From Cohnella xylanilytica (lineage in GTDB: Bacteria; Bacillota; Bacilli; Paenibacillales; Paenibacillaceae): a stretch of 46,444 nt of DNA. The DNA lies in the NCBI RefSeq assembly GCF_014212175.1, contig NZ_JACJVR010000016.1, forward strand, positions 1 through 46,444, written 5' to 3'. The notes below the pieces were generated by a model, which searched no databases, was not told the origin of the DNA, and saw only the letters and a program-made list of their open reading frames with translations. A program made the position numbers and the translations under genes. Positions 14,411 through 24,500 of the stretch are shown piece after piece (the stretch's first letter is position 1; each line of letters opens with the position of its first letter).

Positions 14411-16375
14411 TCAATTAGCGCTTGAAAGATGCGGTCTACCAAACAGTACTTGTTTATCCGAATCGAACACCCCGCGATAAACCACCTGCCCACGACTTGA
14501 GGAGGCATCTACAACTTTGCCATCACCCGCATAAATTCCAACGTGAGTAATATCCATAAATCTTCCATTACGCTCATAGCTCCAAAATACAAGGTCGCCC
14601 GGAACCAAATCGGCCGTGCTTACGGTCAGGCCATTCTCTACGCAAAATCTGGCCTGCTCCGCGGCGGTTCGCGGCAAGCTGATACCCAGTTGTCGATAAG
14701 CCCATTGGACGAGATAGCTGCAATCCGTAAAGTGGTCCTGACCGGCCTTCGGTTGGCTGTACGGATCGCCTAGACGAGTCAGCGCCAACTTGACGGCTTC
14801 ACTGCCCAGTTCACCTTCGGGCAATTGCTGTTGAACCAAATCAAGCTGCTCCGGCGTCAAGCCAATATCCGCATCTTTACCAAGTATCGCAAACATAAGC
14901 GGGCGAAACTCCTCGGACAGCATTTCCTTCATAAGTTCCATCTGTTCACTTGTAAAGCGGTAAGTATCTGCCTGTTGCTCCGCAGTATGGCTAGTGACGG
15001 TAATATGCAAAATGCGTTCATGTCGGGTAATCGTCTCTTCGCTGGTGCTCCCGTCCTCATGTTCAACCGTAACCGTTTCCTTATGTTCTATCGTTTCAAC
15101 ACGAGATTCCAGCGAATTCATATCCCAAAACACCGATCGGATGATACCGTTTCTTGTTGCATCAAGCGTGGCCACATCCATTCCGTTTTCCGCATCCGTG
15201 ACGGTCTTCACGGCAAAGACGGCGATAATGTCCATCCAGTTATCGATCCGCGTATTGTCCGCGCTGCCGGGATAATGATATTCCACCCGGTCTACATTGC
15301 CAGCGGATTGCTGTATTTCTACCAATCGGGCGGCAAATTCATCGTCTATTTCCTGAACGATTCGGGTAAGCGGCTTTACATCGGCATCCGTATTTTCACC
15401 AGACACAAAGATACCGAAAGGAGAGGAAATGACCGCGGCGCTCGCCATGACAATGCACAAAACTACAATTACCGAACCGCTGAATCCCAAAAGCGCAGTC
15501 AATCCCTTGACAAGCAGGGCGGTGGCTCTTGCAACCATTTTAATGATAAGGCGATTCAATCTCGCGATAGCTCGCGCGGTTTGAATGGACCGGCGGGCAG
15601 ACATCGCCATCTGCGCAGCCCGCTGTGCTTCCTTGACGGCATTCATTTTCCCTTCAGTTTGAGCATCCGAATGATTGTTAGCGTGCTCTAGCCGATGCCC
15701 ATTTTTTATAAATGGCGATAATGTCTTAAAATTTCGTACTTTCCGTTTGATCGTATAACCTGATTGTTTTGATATAGCAGAGGGGACTCGGGTTAACGGT
15801 TTCACGCGTCCATTTGCTGAACGAGATACCGCGGCGGAGAATGTTTCCTTCTTCCCGACCGGTTTTAGAGGGCCGATATCCCTTTTCTGCATCCGCTCAG
15901 GAAAGCGGCCTGTTCGAGAACGATGCAGAAGCCGGGCATTGACCCGGCTTCGTATAAATCGTTGTTTTCCTGAATGCGAGCCAGAAGACAAGATGTATTT
16001 TCCATCAACCGGCTTCCGGAGACGTATCCTACGGGCAAGTCGCGGTGTACGCGTAATCGAAGACTCCGCATTAACATCAATTGGGCTCTGGCTTGCGACA
16101 GAATTACCATCTGGCAACGGCTTCCTTTTTAGAATGTGCCGGATCAATCTCTTGTTGATATGCAGACTCATCCCCATTTGGGCACGTATCGTTTTTATCG
16201 TAGCCGCTGCGGACTCGCGCTGCGCATATTCAACCGGAGACTGGGAAGTCGTCTTGTCATTCTCACCCTGCCGCTTGGCACGATCGCTTGAACGCTTTAC
16301 ACGAGGCAACACGTTCAGGAATCTATCCAAACGTTTGATGTCTTTCACAACATCTCTTGTTTTAATCTCTTTCAT
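14411..16375 (-). CDS. NlpC/P60 cell-wall hydrolase of the conjugative transfer system
   Basis: This protein of about 654 residues has a long basic N-terminal region (about 1-270, rich in Arg and Lys, starting MKEIKTRDVVKDIKRLD), one or two membrane segments (about 290-325, LLGFSGSVIVVLCIVMASAA), an extracellular linker and a C-terminal NlpC/P60 peptidase. The catalytic Cys is in FTDCSYLVQWAYR (about residue 552) and the His in DITHVGIYAGDG (about 611). Such CwlT/VirB1-like enzymes open peptidoglycan for the DNA transfer channel. I chose the internal ATG at 16375 because family members begin with this motif; the frame itself is open 28 codons further upstream. It lies 32 bases after DUF6075, likely in one operon. 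Confidence 0.88.
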   Translation of the reverse strand: MKEIKTRDVVKDIKRLDRFLNVLPRVKRSSDRAKRQGENDKTTSQSPVEYAQRESAAATIKTIRAQMGMSLHINKRLIRHILKRKPLPDGNSVASQSPIDVNAESSITRTPRLARRIRLRKPVDGKYILSSGSHSGKQRFIRSRVNARLLHRSRTGRFPERMQKRDIGPLKPVGKKETFSAAVSRSANGRVKPLTRVPSAISKQSGYTIKRKVRNFKTLSPFIKNGHRLEHANNHSDAQTEGKMNAVKEAQRAAQMAMSARRSIQTARAIARLNRLIIKMVARATALLVKGLTALLGFSGSVIVVLCIVMASAAVISSPFGIFVSGENTDADVKPLTRIVQEIDDEFAARLVEIQQSAGNVDRVEYHYPGSADNTRIDNWMDIIAVFAVKTVTDAENGMDVATLDATRNGIIRSVFWDMNSLESRVETIEHKETVTVEHEDGSTSEETITRHERILHITVTSHTAEQQADTYRFTSEQMELMKEMLSEEFRPLMFAILGKDADIGLTPEQLDLVQQQLPEGELGSEAVKLALTRLGDPYSQPKAGQDHFTDCSYLVQWAYRQLGISLPRTAAEQARFCVENGLTVSTADLVPGDLVFWSYERNGRFMDITHVGIYAGDGKVVDASSSRGQVVYRGVFDSDKQVLFGRPHLSSAN

Positions 16376-16407
16376 AGTCCCAATCAACTCCCAATGTTGG
16401 CAGCCAT

Positions 16408-16815
16408 TCAGCGGGTTTGTTCGGCCAGCCGTTTGAACGTTCTCTCGTGACTTCGGCAATATTCGGGGTAACGAAGACGAATCGCTTCAAAAAAGTAGGG
16501 GGCATAGCTGCAATCAAATAATTCATGGGGAGTGGAGTGATGCTCGCCCCCCGCTTCGGTCCAGCCATTCCACAAATTAAAGGCGAGCCGGCATACCCGA
16601 GTGGAACTGCCGGTTTGCCAAGGGGCCGAAAGGCCTTCGGGCTTAATGCCGCCATTAGCAAAATCATACAAATCACGGATATGACTTCTGGTTTCTCGGG
16701 AAATGCCCAATGTATAGAACAATGCTCGGTGATAGCCGTCGTTGCATTTCCTTTCATCCAGCATCTGAACATAAAACCTCTCGTGTTCATCATCTCGAAA
16801 CCGAACCTGTTGCAT
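16408..16815 (-). CDS. DUF6075-family protein, copy 2 (complete)
   Basis: The protein has 135 residues from the ATG at 16815, which sits 9 bases after AAAGGGG. It has a conserved N-terminal block (RFRDDEHERFYVQMLDERK, GYHRALFYTLGISRETRSHI) and an aromatic-rich C-terminal half (RLAFNLWNGWTEAG, ELFDCSYAPYFFEAIRLRYP). The family is of unknown function and recurs in Firmicutes integrative elements. It lies between the sigma-like gene and the NlpC/P60 gene, all on the minus strand, so it is probably part of the conjugation region. A second copy, cut by the window edge, is at 1-174. Confidence 0.75.
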   Translation of the reverse strand: MQQVRFRDDEHERFYVQMLDERKCNDGYHRALFYTLGISRETRSHIRDLYDFANGGIKPEGLSAPWQTGSSTRVCRLAFNLWNGWTEAGGEHHSTPHELFDCSYAPYFFEAIRLRYPEYCRSHERTFKRLAEQTR

Positions 16816-16842
16816 CGTCACATACCCCTTTCGTATAGAATG

Positions 16843-16868
16843 CAGCGGCTGGTTGCAACCAGCCGCTG
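16843..16868. promoter_or_regulatory. Perfect 26-bp palindrome between sigma-like gene and DUF6075 (copy 2)
   Basis: Identical to the palindrome at 202-227, again between the two genes. The bases beside it differ between the copies (for example 16829-16842 against 190-201), so the palindrome itself appears to be under selection. Confidence 0.6.
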
Positions 16869-16933
16869 TCTGAACATGGTCCTCTATATAACCGTTCATT
16901 TTGGCAGGAAAATCGGACCCTCCCACGAAACGA

Positions 16934-17353
16934 TTACATGTTTTTGAGCAAGGATTCCATTTGTTTCAAGCCCCGTTGAATCGATTTACGAACCGCCCGC
17001 TCATCGACATGCTCGGCTCTGGCAATATCGACTTTGCTCATACCCAAGAAATAATGGGCGTAAATCCGCCTGGCAGATTTCTCCGGCAAAAGGCACATTG
17101 CTTCATAAAGTTGCTGCCGTGAAAGTTTGCGTTCGTAATACTCCTCCGGTGAAATCGAAAGAAATAAAACATGCTGCTCAATCCCATCGTTGCGATCAAG
17201 CGAATAATAGGCCCGATGGCGATATGTTCGAAGTCTGTAAGCACCCTCTTCCAAGTCGAATCGCCGCATTTCGTGGGCAACTTCTTCATCTACATCAACC
17301 CATACATCCGACTTTATAAAAGGATACATATCCCGCAAATTCATCTTTTTCAT
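16934..17353 (-). CDS. Sigma-70 region-4-like regulator, copy 2
   Basis: A 139-residue paralogue of the protein at 293-712, differing at about a dozen positions spread along the chain. The start has a GGAGGG ribosome binding site. The helix-turn-helix (ARRIYAHYFLGMSKVDIA, DERAVRKSIQRGL) is unchanged, so both proteins probably read the same DNA. Upstream is the same type of structured leader. This copy is followed by complete DUF6075 and NlpC/P60 genes, so it is the better candidate for a working regulator of the transfer genes. Confidence 0.8.
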   Translation of the reverse strand: MKKMNLRDMYPFIKSDVWVDVDEEVAHEMRRFDLEEGAYRLRTYRHRAYYSLDRNDGIEQHVLFLSISPEEYYERKLSRQQLYEAMCLLPEKSARRIYAHYFLGMSKVDIARAEHVDERAVRKSIQRGLKQMESLLKNM

Positions 17354-17366
17354 TCATGTCCCTCCA

Positions 17367-17390
17367 TTTTGGTTTGTTGGCAAACCAAAA
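17367..17390. promoter_or_regulatory. Inverted repeat upstream of sigma-like gene (copy 2)
   Basis: TTTTGGTTTG, loop TTGG, CAAACCAAAA: a perfect 10-bp stem placed directly before the ribosome binding site, matching 726-749 in copy 1. Confidence 0.5.
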
Positions 17391-17450
17391 CAGAGGGGGG
17401 GAGAACGACAGCCAACGCTACCTTTTGTGCCTTTGTATAACAGCTGTAGA

Positions 17451-17504
17451 AAACAAAAAGGACCTTGCCGGAGAGCGCGTCCACGCTCGATTGCGGCAAA
17501 GTCC
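17451..17504 (-). terminator. Terminator hairpin in the leader of sigma-like gene copy 2
   Basis: On the minus strand GGACTTTGCCG pairs with CGGCAAGGTCC (11 pairs, one G-U) around an inner GAGCG/CGCTC hairpin, followed by TTTTTGTTTT. It lies about 100 bases upstream of the start codon of the sigma-like gene, as in copy 1. Confidence 0.65.
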
Positions 17505-17860
17505 GAAAGTGTTCGTATTAAAAGCCACAGTACAATTTCATAAAATGATTGAGGCCTAACATGATTAGCAAATGGGGATACATAAATATCAGCTCCATCC
17601 TCACATGGCAACACCGCTGCGAGAAGGAAAGCCAATCTGTTATTTGTGATGGTGCTGTCATACGAAAGTACTGAAGAATATTTATTAGAAAACAAACCAA
17701 CGATCTTTTTTAGCCATTCGAGTAAAGACAAGGACTTGATTGATACAAGCCACTAAAACAAAGTTGGTTGTTCTACATGATGTAGTTCAATGTGTCAATT
17801 TATTTTTATATTCGACTAAGACGGATATGCGTAAAGTACACTTTACTATCTGCATCAAAG
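17505..17860. other. Leader and promoter region of sigma-like gene copy 2
   Basis: No supported gene. A minus-strand frame (17354-17731) is open across the leader but passes through the terminator hairpin and inverted repeat, so it is not a likely protein. Stretches of the region (GACAGCACCATC and GGTGTTGCCA on the minus strand) are also found near 910-985 in copy 1. Two short palindromes, GTAAAGT/ACTTTAC at 17831-17846 and CTACAT/ATGTAG near 17774, may be operator sites. Confidence 0.4.
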
Positions 17861-17904
17861 AAAAGGAGCTTTTCCCCTAGTCAACCAAGTTGGAGAAAGC
17901 TCCT
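17855..17904 (-). terminator. Terminator of the RCC1-SLH operon
   Basis: On the minus strand AGGAGCTTT pairs with AAAGCTCCT around a loop of about 23 bases, followed by TTTCTTTG. It lies 25 bases downstream of the stop codon of the shorter RCC1-SLH gene. Confidence 0.7.
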
Positions 17905-17920
17905 GTAAACCTGAATCGTC

Positions 17921-18096
17921 GCACGATCCTACGGATTTATAAATTGCATTGCCTGCAGCGTCCGCTTCAACAGGGCGGCGCTTTGCGCGCGGGACGCATG
18001 TTCCCGGGGGCCGAACTTCGTTTCGGTCAAACCGCGAATGATGGAGGCTCCGGTCAGCCGATCCACTGCGTCGCGCGCCCACGGCGCGATGTCCGC
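17921..18096. repeat. 3' end of the RCC1-SLH gene identical to that of its neighbour
   Basis: These 176 bases appear identical to 21562-21737, starting just outside the stop codon and covering the last SLH repeat. Elsewhere the two genes are clearly diverged. Recent gene conversion or recombination is the likely cause. Confidence 0.7.
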
Positions 18097-21000
18097 GGCG
18101 TCGCCGAACATTTCCGCCGCAGTCCCGTCCGCAACAGGCACAGATCCGGCGTACTCCATCGCCCTGACGATCATGACCGCCGTCTGTTCGCGGGTAATGG
18201 GTTCCGTCGGTCGGAACGTCCCGTCTTCGAAACCGACGACGAGCTGATGTTGTTGAGCGGCCCGGACGGCTCCCGCATACCACGCTCCCGGCGCTACGTC
18301 CCGGAAAGGCGTCGAACCGTCCGGTTCATCCTCCAGGCCGAGAGCGCGCACGAGCATGGCAGCAAATTCGGCGCGGCTGACAGAATCGTCCGGCACAAAC
18401 AGGCCTTGCCCTCTCCCTTCAACAAGCAGCTTGTTCGCCATCAGGATGATATCCTCTTGCGCCCAATGCCCGTTCACATCCGCAAACGAATGATCCGTTT
18501 CTATCACCGCATAAGCGCCGCCGTAAGGCGATCGGATCGTCACCAGACCGTTGTTCGAGAAAATGGACGGGGCGAATCGTATGCGCCCGTTTTCGTCGAT
18601 GCGCACGGCCGTCGCTTGGTACGGATTGGCGGGTTCGGGCAGATGGGCCGTCAAAAGCGCGTTCGTCAGGGGCCAATCGATGCTGTCTCCGTGTTTTGCC
18701 TGAAGCGTATAAACGACCGGATGGGGAAGCAGCAACTCTCCTTCGACCCTCGTGATCGGATCGTTCCAATCGACTCCGGCGAAACCCGCAGTTGCCGCGA
18801 TCATGAAGGTAACGGTCTCCTCGTCCGAAACGCCTTGCAGGACATGGAGCGGAATGCGCAGGCCGTTTCCGTTGACGCTCCATTCCAATCGTGCGTCCTG
18901 ACGAAGTTTTACCGCATTGAGCAGCGGGGCGGCTGGAAGATCCATTTTAACCGCATCTCCAATGTCTTGCGCTTCGATCAGGATGCCTTCGGGATCGGTT
19001 GCGAAAGCTTCGGACAACTGCTCCGCCGTCGGGAAAATCCGGATTACGCGCTGCCCGCCGGCCGTTTCATACGATGCGTCGACCCGTTTGACCACACCGT
19101 TGATCTTGACGCTCACCTGGAAGATGCCCACAGACCCGCCGCTGCCCGAGGATTCGTCTGTTCCCGAGTCCCCCGGATTTCCGGGGTCGTCGGAATCGTC
19201 AGAGTCGTCAGCAGCGGTGACCGTCACCGTGCGCGTCGCTTCCGCCGCCGCGTTGCCGGAAGGGTCCGTCACATTGTAACGAAGCGTATACGTACCCGTT
19301 TTCCTTGTGTCCACCGTTCCGTTCACGACAATAAGCGGGGAGACATCCCCGTAATAGGCATCGGTCGCCTGCGCTCCGGGATCAGCAAACGCTGCGCCAA
19401 CCGGCACGCTCATCGCGGGATCGCCGAGCAACGTGAGAACGGGAGGCTGCGTATCTTGCACATAGACCGTGCGCGTCACGGTCGCGGCCGCGTTGCCCGC
19501 GGTATCTGAAACGTCATAAGAGAGTGTATAAGTGCCGAGTGTCGACGGGTCCACCGCTCCGGTCACCTGAATCGAGGCGGTCAGATCGCCATCCTGCACA
19601 TCGTACGCTGTTGCGCCGGGATCGGCGAACGGACTGTTCGCTTCCACCGTCATCGGATTCGGCCCGATCAAATCAATCGCCGGTTCGTCTCCGTCGTACA
19701 CGTACACGTCACGGGTCACCGTGGCGGTATTCCCGGCGCGGTCCGCAGCCGTATATTGAACGGTGTAATTTCCGAGGCGCGCCGTATCCACAGCGCCCGA
19801 AATCGCGATGGACGAGTCCGGAATGGCTCCGTCGATCGTATCAAGCGCAGTCGCCCCCGGTTCCGTGTACGTCCCGCCTTGCGGGATATTCATCGGATTG
19901 CTGCCGTTCAGCGTGATGACCGGCGCCGTGTTGTCCAGCACGAACGCGTTTGATACCGCGTCGACGACATTCCCGGCCAAATCCCGCGCGCGGATACGCA
20001 AATACCAGTTGCCGTCTCCGCTTGTTTTTTCCACCGTGGCCCCGTTCGTGAAATTCGTCCATCCTTCGTCCGGCGTACTCGCATCTTCCGACCATGCATA
20101 CTCCAAAGTATCTTCGTCCAGACCGCTTGCCGCATCGGATACCGTTACCGTCGTGACGGCGTTTTTCTCCGGCTCGGCGCCGCCGTTCGCGCCGAAATGA
20201 ACGTTGGGGGGCGTCATGTCGTCCGCGACCGTAACGGTGTACGTCTTGCCCGGCAGCAAATAAGGTTCTACGCGGATCGAAATTTCCGTTACATCCCCTG
20301 TCAGGTCGACTTCTACCTCGCTGCCGCTCGTTTGCAACTCGTCGTTAATATATAGCGCCGCATTGTCGGCGTCCGCCAACGTTGCGGTGAGATGCACACT
20401 CTCGCGATCCGGATCGGAATTGTAAAAGGTATAGTCCGTGTCGGAAGCCTGAAACGGCTTATCCAACGGACCTTCTTGCAGCGCCAAGCCGCTTAAATCC
20501 CCACTGCCCGGCACGGTTGTTATCAAGCCGGTCACACCATTCATCCAAACGACAACGCTTCCATCATCTCGCAAAGCCATCGCATGACTGTAACCCGCGT
20601 CGATATCGACCACATCGGTCAAACCCTCCGGAACGATCATATCCCCCCAGGCGACGACCTTCCCATCCGATTTCAGCGCCAACGAAAATTCGAAGCCCGC
20701 GTCGATATCGACCACATCGGTCAAACCCGCCGGTACGGTAGACTGCCCTTTCGTGTTGCGCCCCCAAGCGACGACCTTTCCGTCCTCCTTCAGCGCCAGC
20801 GAATGGTCGTCTCCCGCGGCAATGGCGACGACCGTCTCCCCGGTCAGCTCGGCAGGAACGGTGGAAACGTCCGGCGTATCCCCCCAATACCCGTTGCCCC
20901 AGGCAGTCACGGTGCCGTCCTCCTTCAACGCCAGCGCATGATAATATCCCGCGGCGATGGCCGTGACATTGCTTAAACCGGCGGGAATATTTAATTCTTG

Positions 21001-21495
21001 ATGATAATTTTGTCCAACCCCGTGCACCTTCCCGTCGATGAGCATCAACGAATAATGCGCCCCCGCCGAAATCGCATCGACGCCGGAAAATGACGACGTG
21101 TTGATTCTGCCGTGGTCGCCAAACCCTCCGCCGACAACGGTGCCGTCCGATTTCAGCGCAATCCAATGGTGTTCGCCGGCGGAAACCGCCGTCACATGGG
21201 TAAGATTCGCCTGCGCCACCTGCGTATTCACATAGTTGCCGGGCCCAATATTCATCCCCCAGCCAGTAACGGTGCCGTCCGATTTCAAGGCGAGCGCTTG
21301 TCCTCCCCCTCCGGAAATCGCGATTGCTTTAACAGGAGACGCCGCATTCGCGCTCGGCAGAGCTGCGGCGGCGACACTGATTAATAACAACAACACGCAG
21401 ACGCTCTTTCTCCACTTCTCCGACATCCGCCCATGGTATAGTGCGGTTTGTCGAGCTTTATCTTTGGCGCAGTTAGTAGATATTGCCGCATTCAC
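17929..21495 (-). CDS. RCC1-repeat surface protein with Ig-like and SLH domains (1188 residues)
   Basis: This is a secreted, wall-anchored protein. Signal peptide (about 1-51): basic start, then KSVCVLLLLISVAAAALPSA. Seven RCC1-type repeats follow, each marked by H-S-L-A-L-K-x-D-G and V-x-A-W-G variants, enough for one seven-bladed beta-propeller. Then come a cadherin-like beta-sandwich, three DUF5011/Ig-like domains with ADPGA motifs, an Asp/Ser/Gly-rich linker, a domain of unknown type and three SLH repeats (HSFADVNGHWAQEDI, FRDVAPGAWYAGAV, APWARDAVDRLTGA) that should bind wall polysaccharide. The GTG start at 21495 follows AGGAGGT by 8 bases. It starts 74 bases after its larger paralogue, so both are probably one operon. 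A role in adhesion or surface-layer building is inferred. Confidence 0.88.
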   Translation of the reverse strand: MNAAISTNCAKDKARQTALYHGRMSEKWRKSVCVLLLLISVAAAALPSANAASPVKAIAISGGGGQALALKSDGTVTGWGMNIGPGNYVNTQVAQANLTHVTAVSAGEHHWIALKSDGTVVGGGFGDHGRINTSSFSGVDAISAGAHYSLMLIDGKVHGVGQNYHQELNIPAGLSNVTAIAAGYYHALALKEDGTVTAWGNGYWGDTPDVSTVPAELTGETVVAIAAGDDHSLALKEDGKVVAWGRNTKGQSTVPAGLTDVVDIDAGFEFSLALKSDGKVVAWGDMIVPEGLTDVVDIDAGYSHAMALRDDGSVVVWMNGVTGLITTVPGSGDLSGLALQEGPLDKPFQASDTDYTFYNSDPDRESVHLTATLADADNAALYINDELQTSGSEVEVDLTGDVTEISIRVEPYLLPGKTYTVTVADDMTPPNVHFGANGGAEPEKNAVTTVTVSDAASGLDEDTLEYAWSEDASTPDEGWTNFTNGATVEKTSGDGNWYLRIRARDLAGNVVDAVSNAFVLDNTAPVITLNGSNPMNIPQGGTYTEPGATALDTIDGAIPDSSIAISGAVDTARLGNYTVQYTAADRAGNTATVTRDVYVYDGDEPAIDLIGPNPMTVEANSPFADPGATAYDVQDGDLTASIQVTGAVDPSTLGTYTLSYDVSDTAGNAAATVTRTVYVQDTQPPVLTLLGDPAMSVPVGAAFADPGAQATDAYYGDVSPLIVVNGTVDTRKTGTYTLRYNVTDPSGNAAAEATRTVTVTAADDSDDSDDPGNPGDSGTDESSGSGGSVGIFQVSVKINGVVKRVDASYETAGGQRVIRIFPTAEQLSEAFATDPEGILIEAQDIGDAVKMDLPAAPLLNAVKLRQDARLEWSVNGNGLRIPLHVLQGVSDEETVTFMIAATAGFAGVDWNDPITRVEGELLLPHPVVYTLQAKHGDSIDWPLTNALLTAHLPEPANPYQATAVRIDENGRIRFAPSIFSNNGLVTIRSPYGGAYAVIETDHSFADVNGHWAQEDIILMANKLLVEGRGQGLFVPDDSVSRAEFAAMLVRALGLEDEPDGSTPFRDVAPGAWYAGAVRAAQQHQLVVGFEDGTFRPTEPITREQTAVMIVRAMEYAGSVPVADGTAAEMFGDAADIAPWARDAVDRLTGASIIRGLTETKFGPREHASRAQSAALLKRTLQAMQFINP

Positions 21496-21569
21496 TGACT
21501 CTTACCTCCTCTGGCGCATGAACAAAGCCGTGTACTGGCTCTCGCCGCCCTTCCCTCCATAGCACGATC

Positions 21570-24500
21570 CTACGGATTTATAAATTGCATTGCCTGCAGC
21601 GTCCGCTTCAACAGGGCGGCGCTTTGCGCGCGGGACGCATGTTCCCGGGGGCCGAACTTCGTTTCGGTCAAACCGCGAATGATGGAGGCTCCGGTCAGCC
21701 GATCCACTGCGTCGCGCGCCCACGGCGCGATGTCCGCTTCGTCGGCGAACGTTCTCGTCGTCGCCCCGTTCGCGTCCGGCGCATATCCGGCGTATTCCAT
21801 CGCCCTAATGATCATGACCGCCATTTGTTCGCGGGTAATGGGAGCTTCCGGTCGGAACGTCCCGTCTTCGAAACCGACGACGAGCTGATGTTGTTGAGCC
21901 GCCCGGACGGCTCCCGCATACCATGCACCAGGAGCCACGTCCCGGAAAGGCGCCGCTCCGTTCGGTTCATCGTCCAGCCCTAGGGCCCGCACGAGCATGG
22001 CGGCAAATTCGGCGCGGCTGACAGAATCGTCCGGCACAAACAGGCCTTGCCCTCTCCCCTCAATAAGCAGCTTGTTCGCCATCAGGACGATATCCTCTTG
22101 CGCCCAATGTCCGTTCACATCCGCAAACGAATGATCCGTTTCAATCACCGCATAAGCTCCATCGTAAGGCGATCGGATCGTCACCAAACCGTTGTTCGAG
22201 AAAATGGACGGGACGAATCGTATGCGCCCGTTTTCGTCGATGCGCACGGCCGTCGCTTGGTACGGATTGGCGGGCTCGGGCAGATGAGCCGTCAAGGTTG
22301 CGTATGTTCGGCCCCAATTCATGCTGCTGCCGTCATTGGCCTCCAGCGAATAAACGACCGGATGAGGGAGCAGCGGCTCCCCATCGACACTCGCAATTGC
22401 TCCGTTCGAGGTATCACTGACGGAACCGACTGCCGCGGCGATCCCGAAGGTTACCGTCGCCTCTTTTGGAATGCCCTGCAGGACGTGGAGCGGAAGGCGC
22501 TGCCCATTTCCGTTGACGCTCCATTCCAACCAGGCGTCCTGACGAAGTTCCACCGCATGCAGCAGTGAGGCGGCCGGAAGGTCCATTTTGACCGCCTCTC
22601 CGATGTCTTGTGCTTCGATCCGAATATAGTACGACTGAGCTGCCAACGCTTCGGACAATTGCCCCACCGTCGGGAAAATCCGAGTTATACGTTGCCCGTC
22701 GGACGACTCATACAAGGCGTCGACCCGTTTGACCAGGCCGTTGATTTTGATGATCACCTGATGGAGCGCCGCAGACCCGCCTCCCGTTCCCGAGTTCCCC
22801 GAATATCCGGAATCACCAGAGCCATCAGAGCCACTAGATCCGCCGGATCCAGCAGGAGCAGTGACCGTCACCGTGCGTGTCACTTCTGCGGCGGCGTTGC
22901 CGGACGGATCCGTCACATTGTAACGGAGTCTATATGTACCTGCTTTGTGGGTATCTACGGCTCCACTCACGACAATGCGATCGGAGATGTCGCCGTAATA
23001 GGCATCGGTCGCTTGCGCTCCGGGATCGGCAAACGCTGCGCCCAGCGGCACGTTCATCGCGGAATCGCCGAGCAGCGTGAGAACGGGAGGCTGCGTATCT
23101 TGCACATAGACCGTGCGCGTCACGGTCGCAGCCGCATTGCCTGCGGCATCGGAAACGTTATAAGCTAGCGTATAAGTGCCGAGGGTCGACGTATCCACCG
23201 TTCCGGTCACCGTGATCGAAGCGGAAAGGTCGCCGTCCTGCACATCCTGCGCCGTTGCGCCGGGATCGGCAAACGGGCTGTTCGCTTCCACCGTCATGGG
23301 ATTCGGTCCGTTCAAATAAATCGCCGGCCCGTCTCCGTCGTACACGTTCACATCGCGGATGACCGCGGCGGCATTGCCGGATGGATCTTCCGCACTGTAC
23401 CGCAGCGTATACTTACCCGCGTGGCTTGTATCTACCGTTCCGGTCACGACAATGCGATCGGAGATGTCGCCGTAATAGGCATCGGTCGCTTGCGCTCCGG
23501 GATCGGCAAACGCTGCGCCCAGCGGCACGTTCATCGCGGAATCGCCGAGCAGCGTGAGAACGGGAGGCTGCGTATCTTGCACATAGACCGTGCGCGTCAC
23601 GGTCGCAGCCGCATTGCCTGCGGCATCGGAAACGTTATAAGCTAGCGTATAAGTGCCGAGGGTCGACGTATCCACCGTTCCGGTCACCGTGATCGAAGCG
23701 GAAAGGTCGCCGTCCTGCACATCCTGCGCCGTTGCGCCGGGATCGGCAAACGGGCTGTTCGCTTCCACCGTCATGGGATTCGGTCCGTTCAAATAAATCG
23801 CCGGTCCGTCTCCGTCGTACACGTTCACATCGCGGATGACCGAAGCGGTATTCCCGGCGCGGTCCGTGACCTCATATTGAATCGGGTAATTGCCGAGGCG
23901 GGTCGTGTCAACGGCTCCCGAAATCGTGATGGACGAGGCCGGAATCGCGCCGTCTATCGCATCAAGCGCCACCGCCCCCGGTTCCGCATACGTCCCGCCT
24001 TGCGGAATATTCATCGGATTGCTGCCGTTCAGCGCAAGCTCCGGCGCCGTGTTGTCCAGCACGAACGCATTCGATACCGCGTCGGCGACATTCCCGGCCA
24101 GATCCTGCGCGCGGATATGCAAGTACCAGTTGCCGTCCCCGCTCGTCTGCCGCAGCGTATCGCCGTCGGCAAAATCGGTCCAGCCGTCTGCGGGAGGGGC
24201 CGTGCTTTGCGACCACGCGTATTGCAGCGAGTCCGCGTCAACACCGCTTTCCGCATCCGTCACGGTCACGGTGCTTTCCGCCGATTGTGAAGGTGTCGCA
24301 TTGCCGTTCGCGGCGAACTGAACGTCGGGAGGCGTATCGTCTGGCAGCACGGTGATCGTATACGTCCGAGGCGGCTTCAAGTGTGGTTCAACCCGAATCG
24401 GAATAACCATCGGCGTTCCCGAAACGCTGACCGTGGCAGCCGTCCCGCTGGGGTGCGGCTGGTTGTTGACATATAGTTCCGCGTAATTCGTGTCTGCCAG

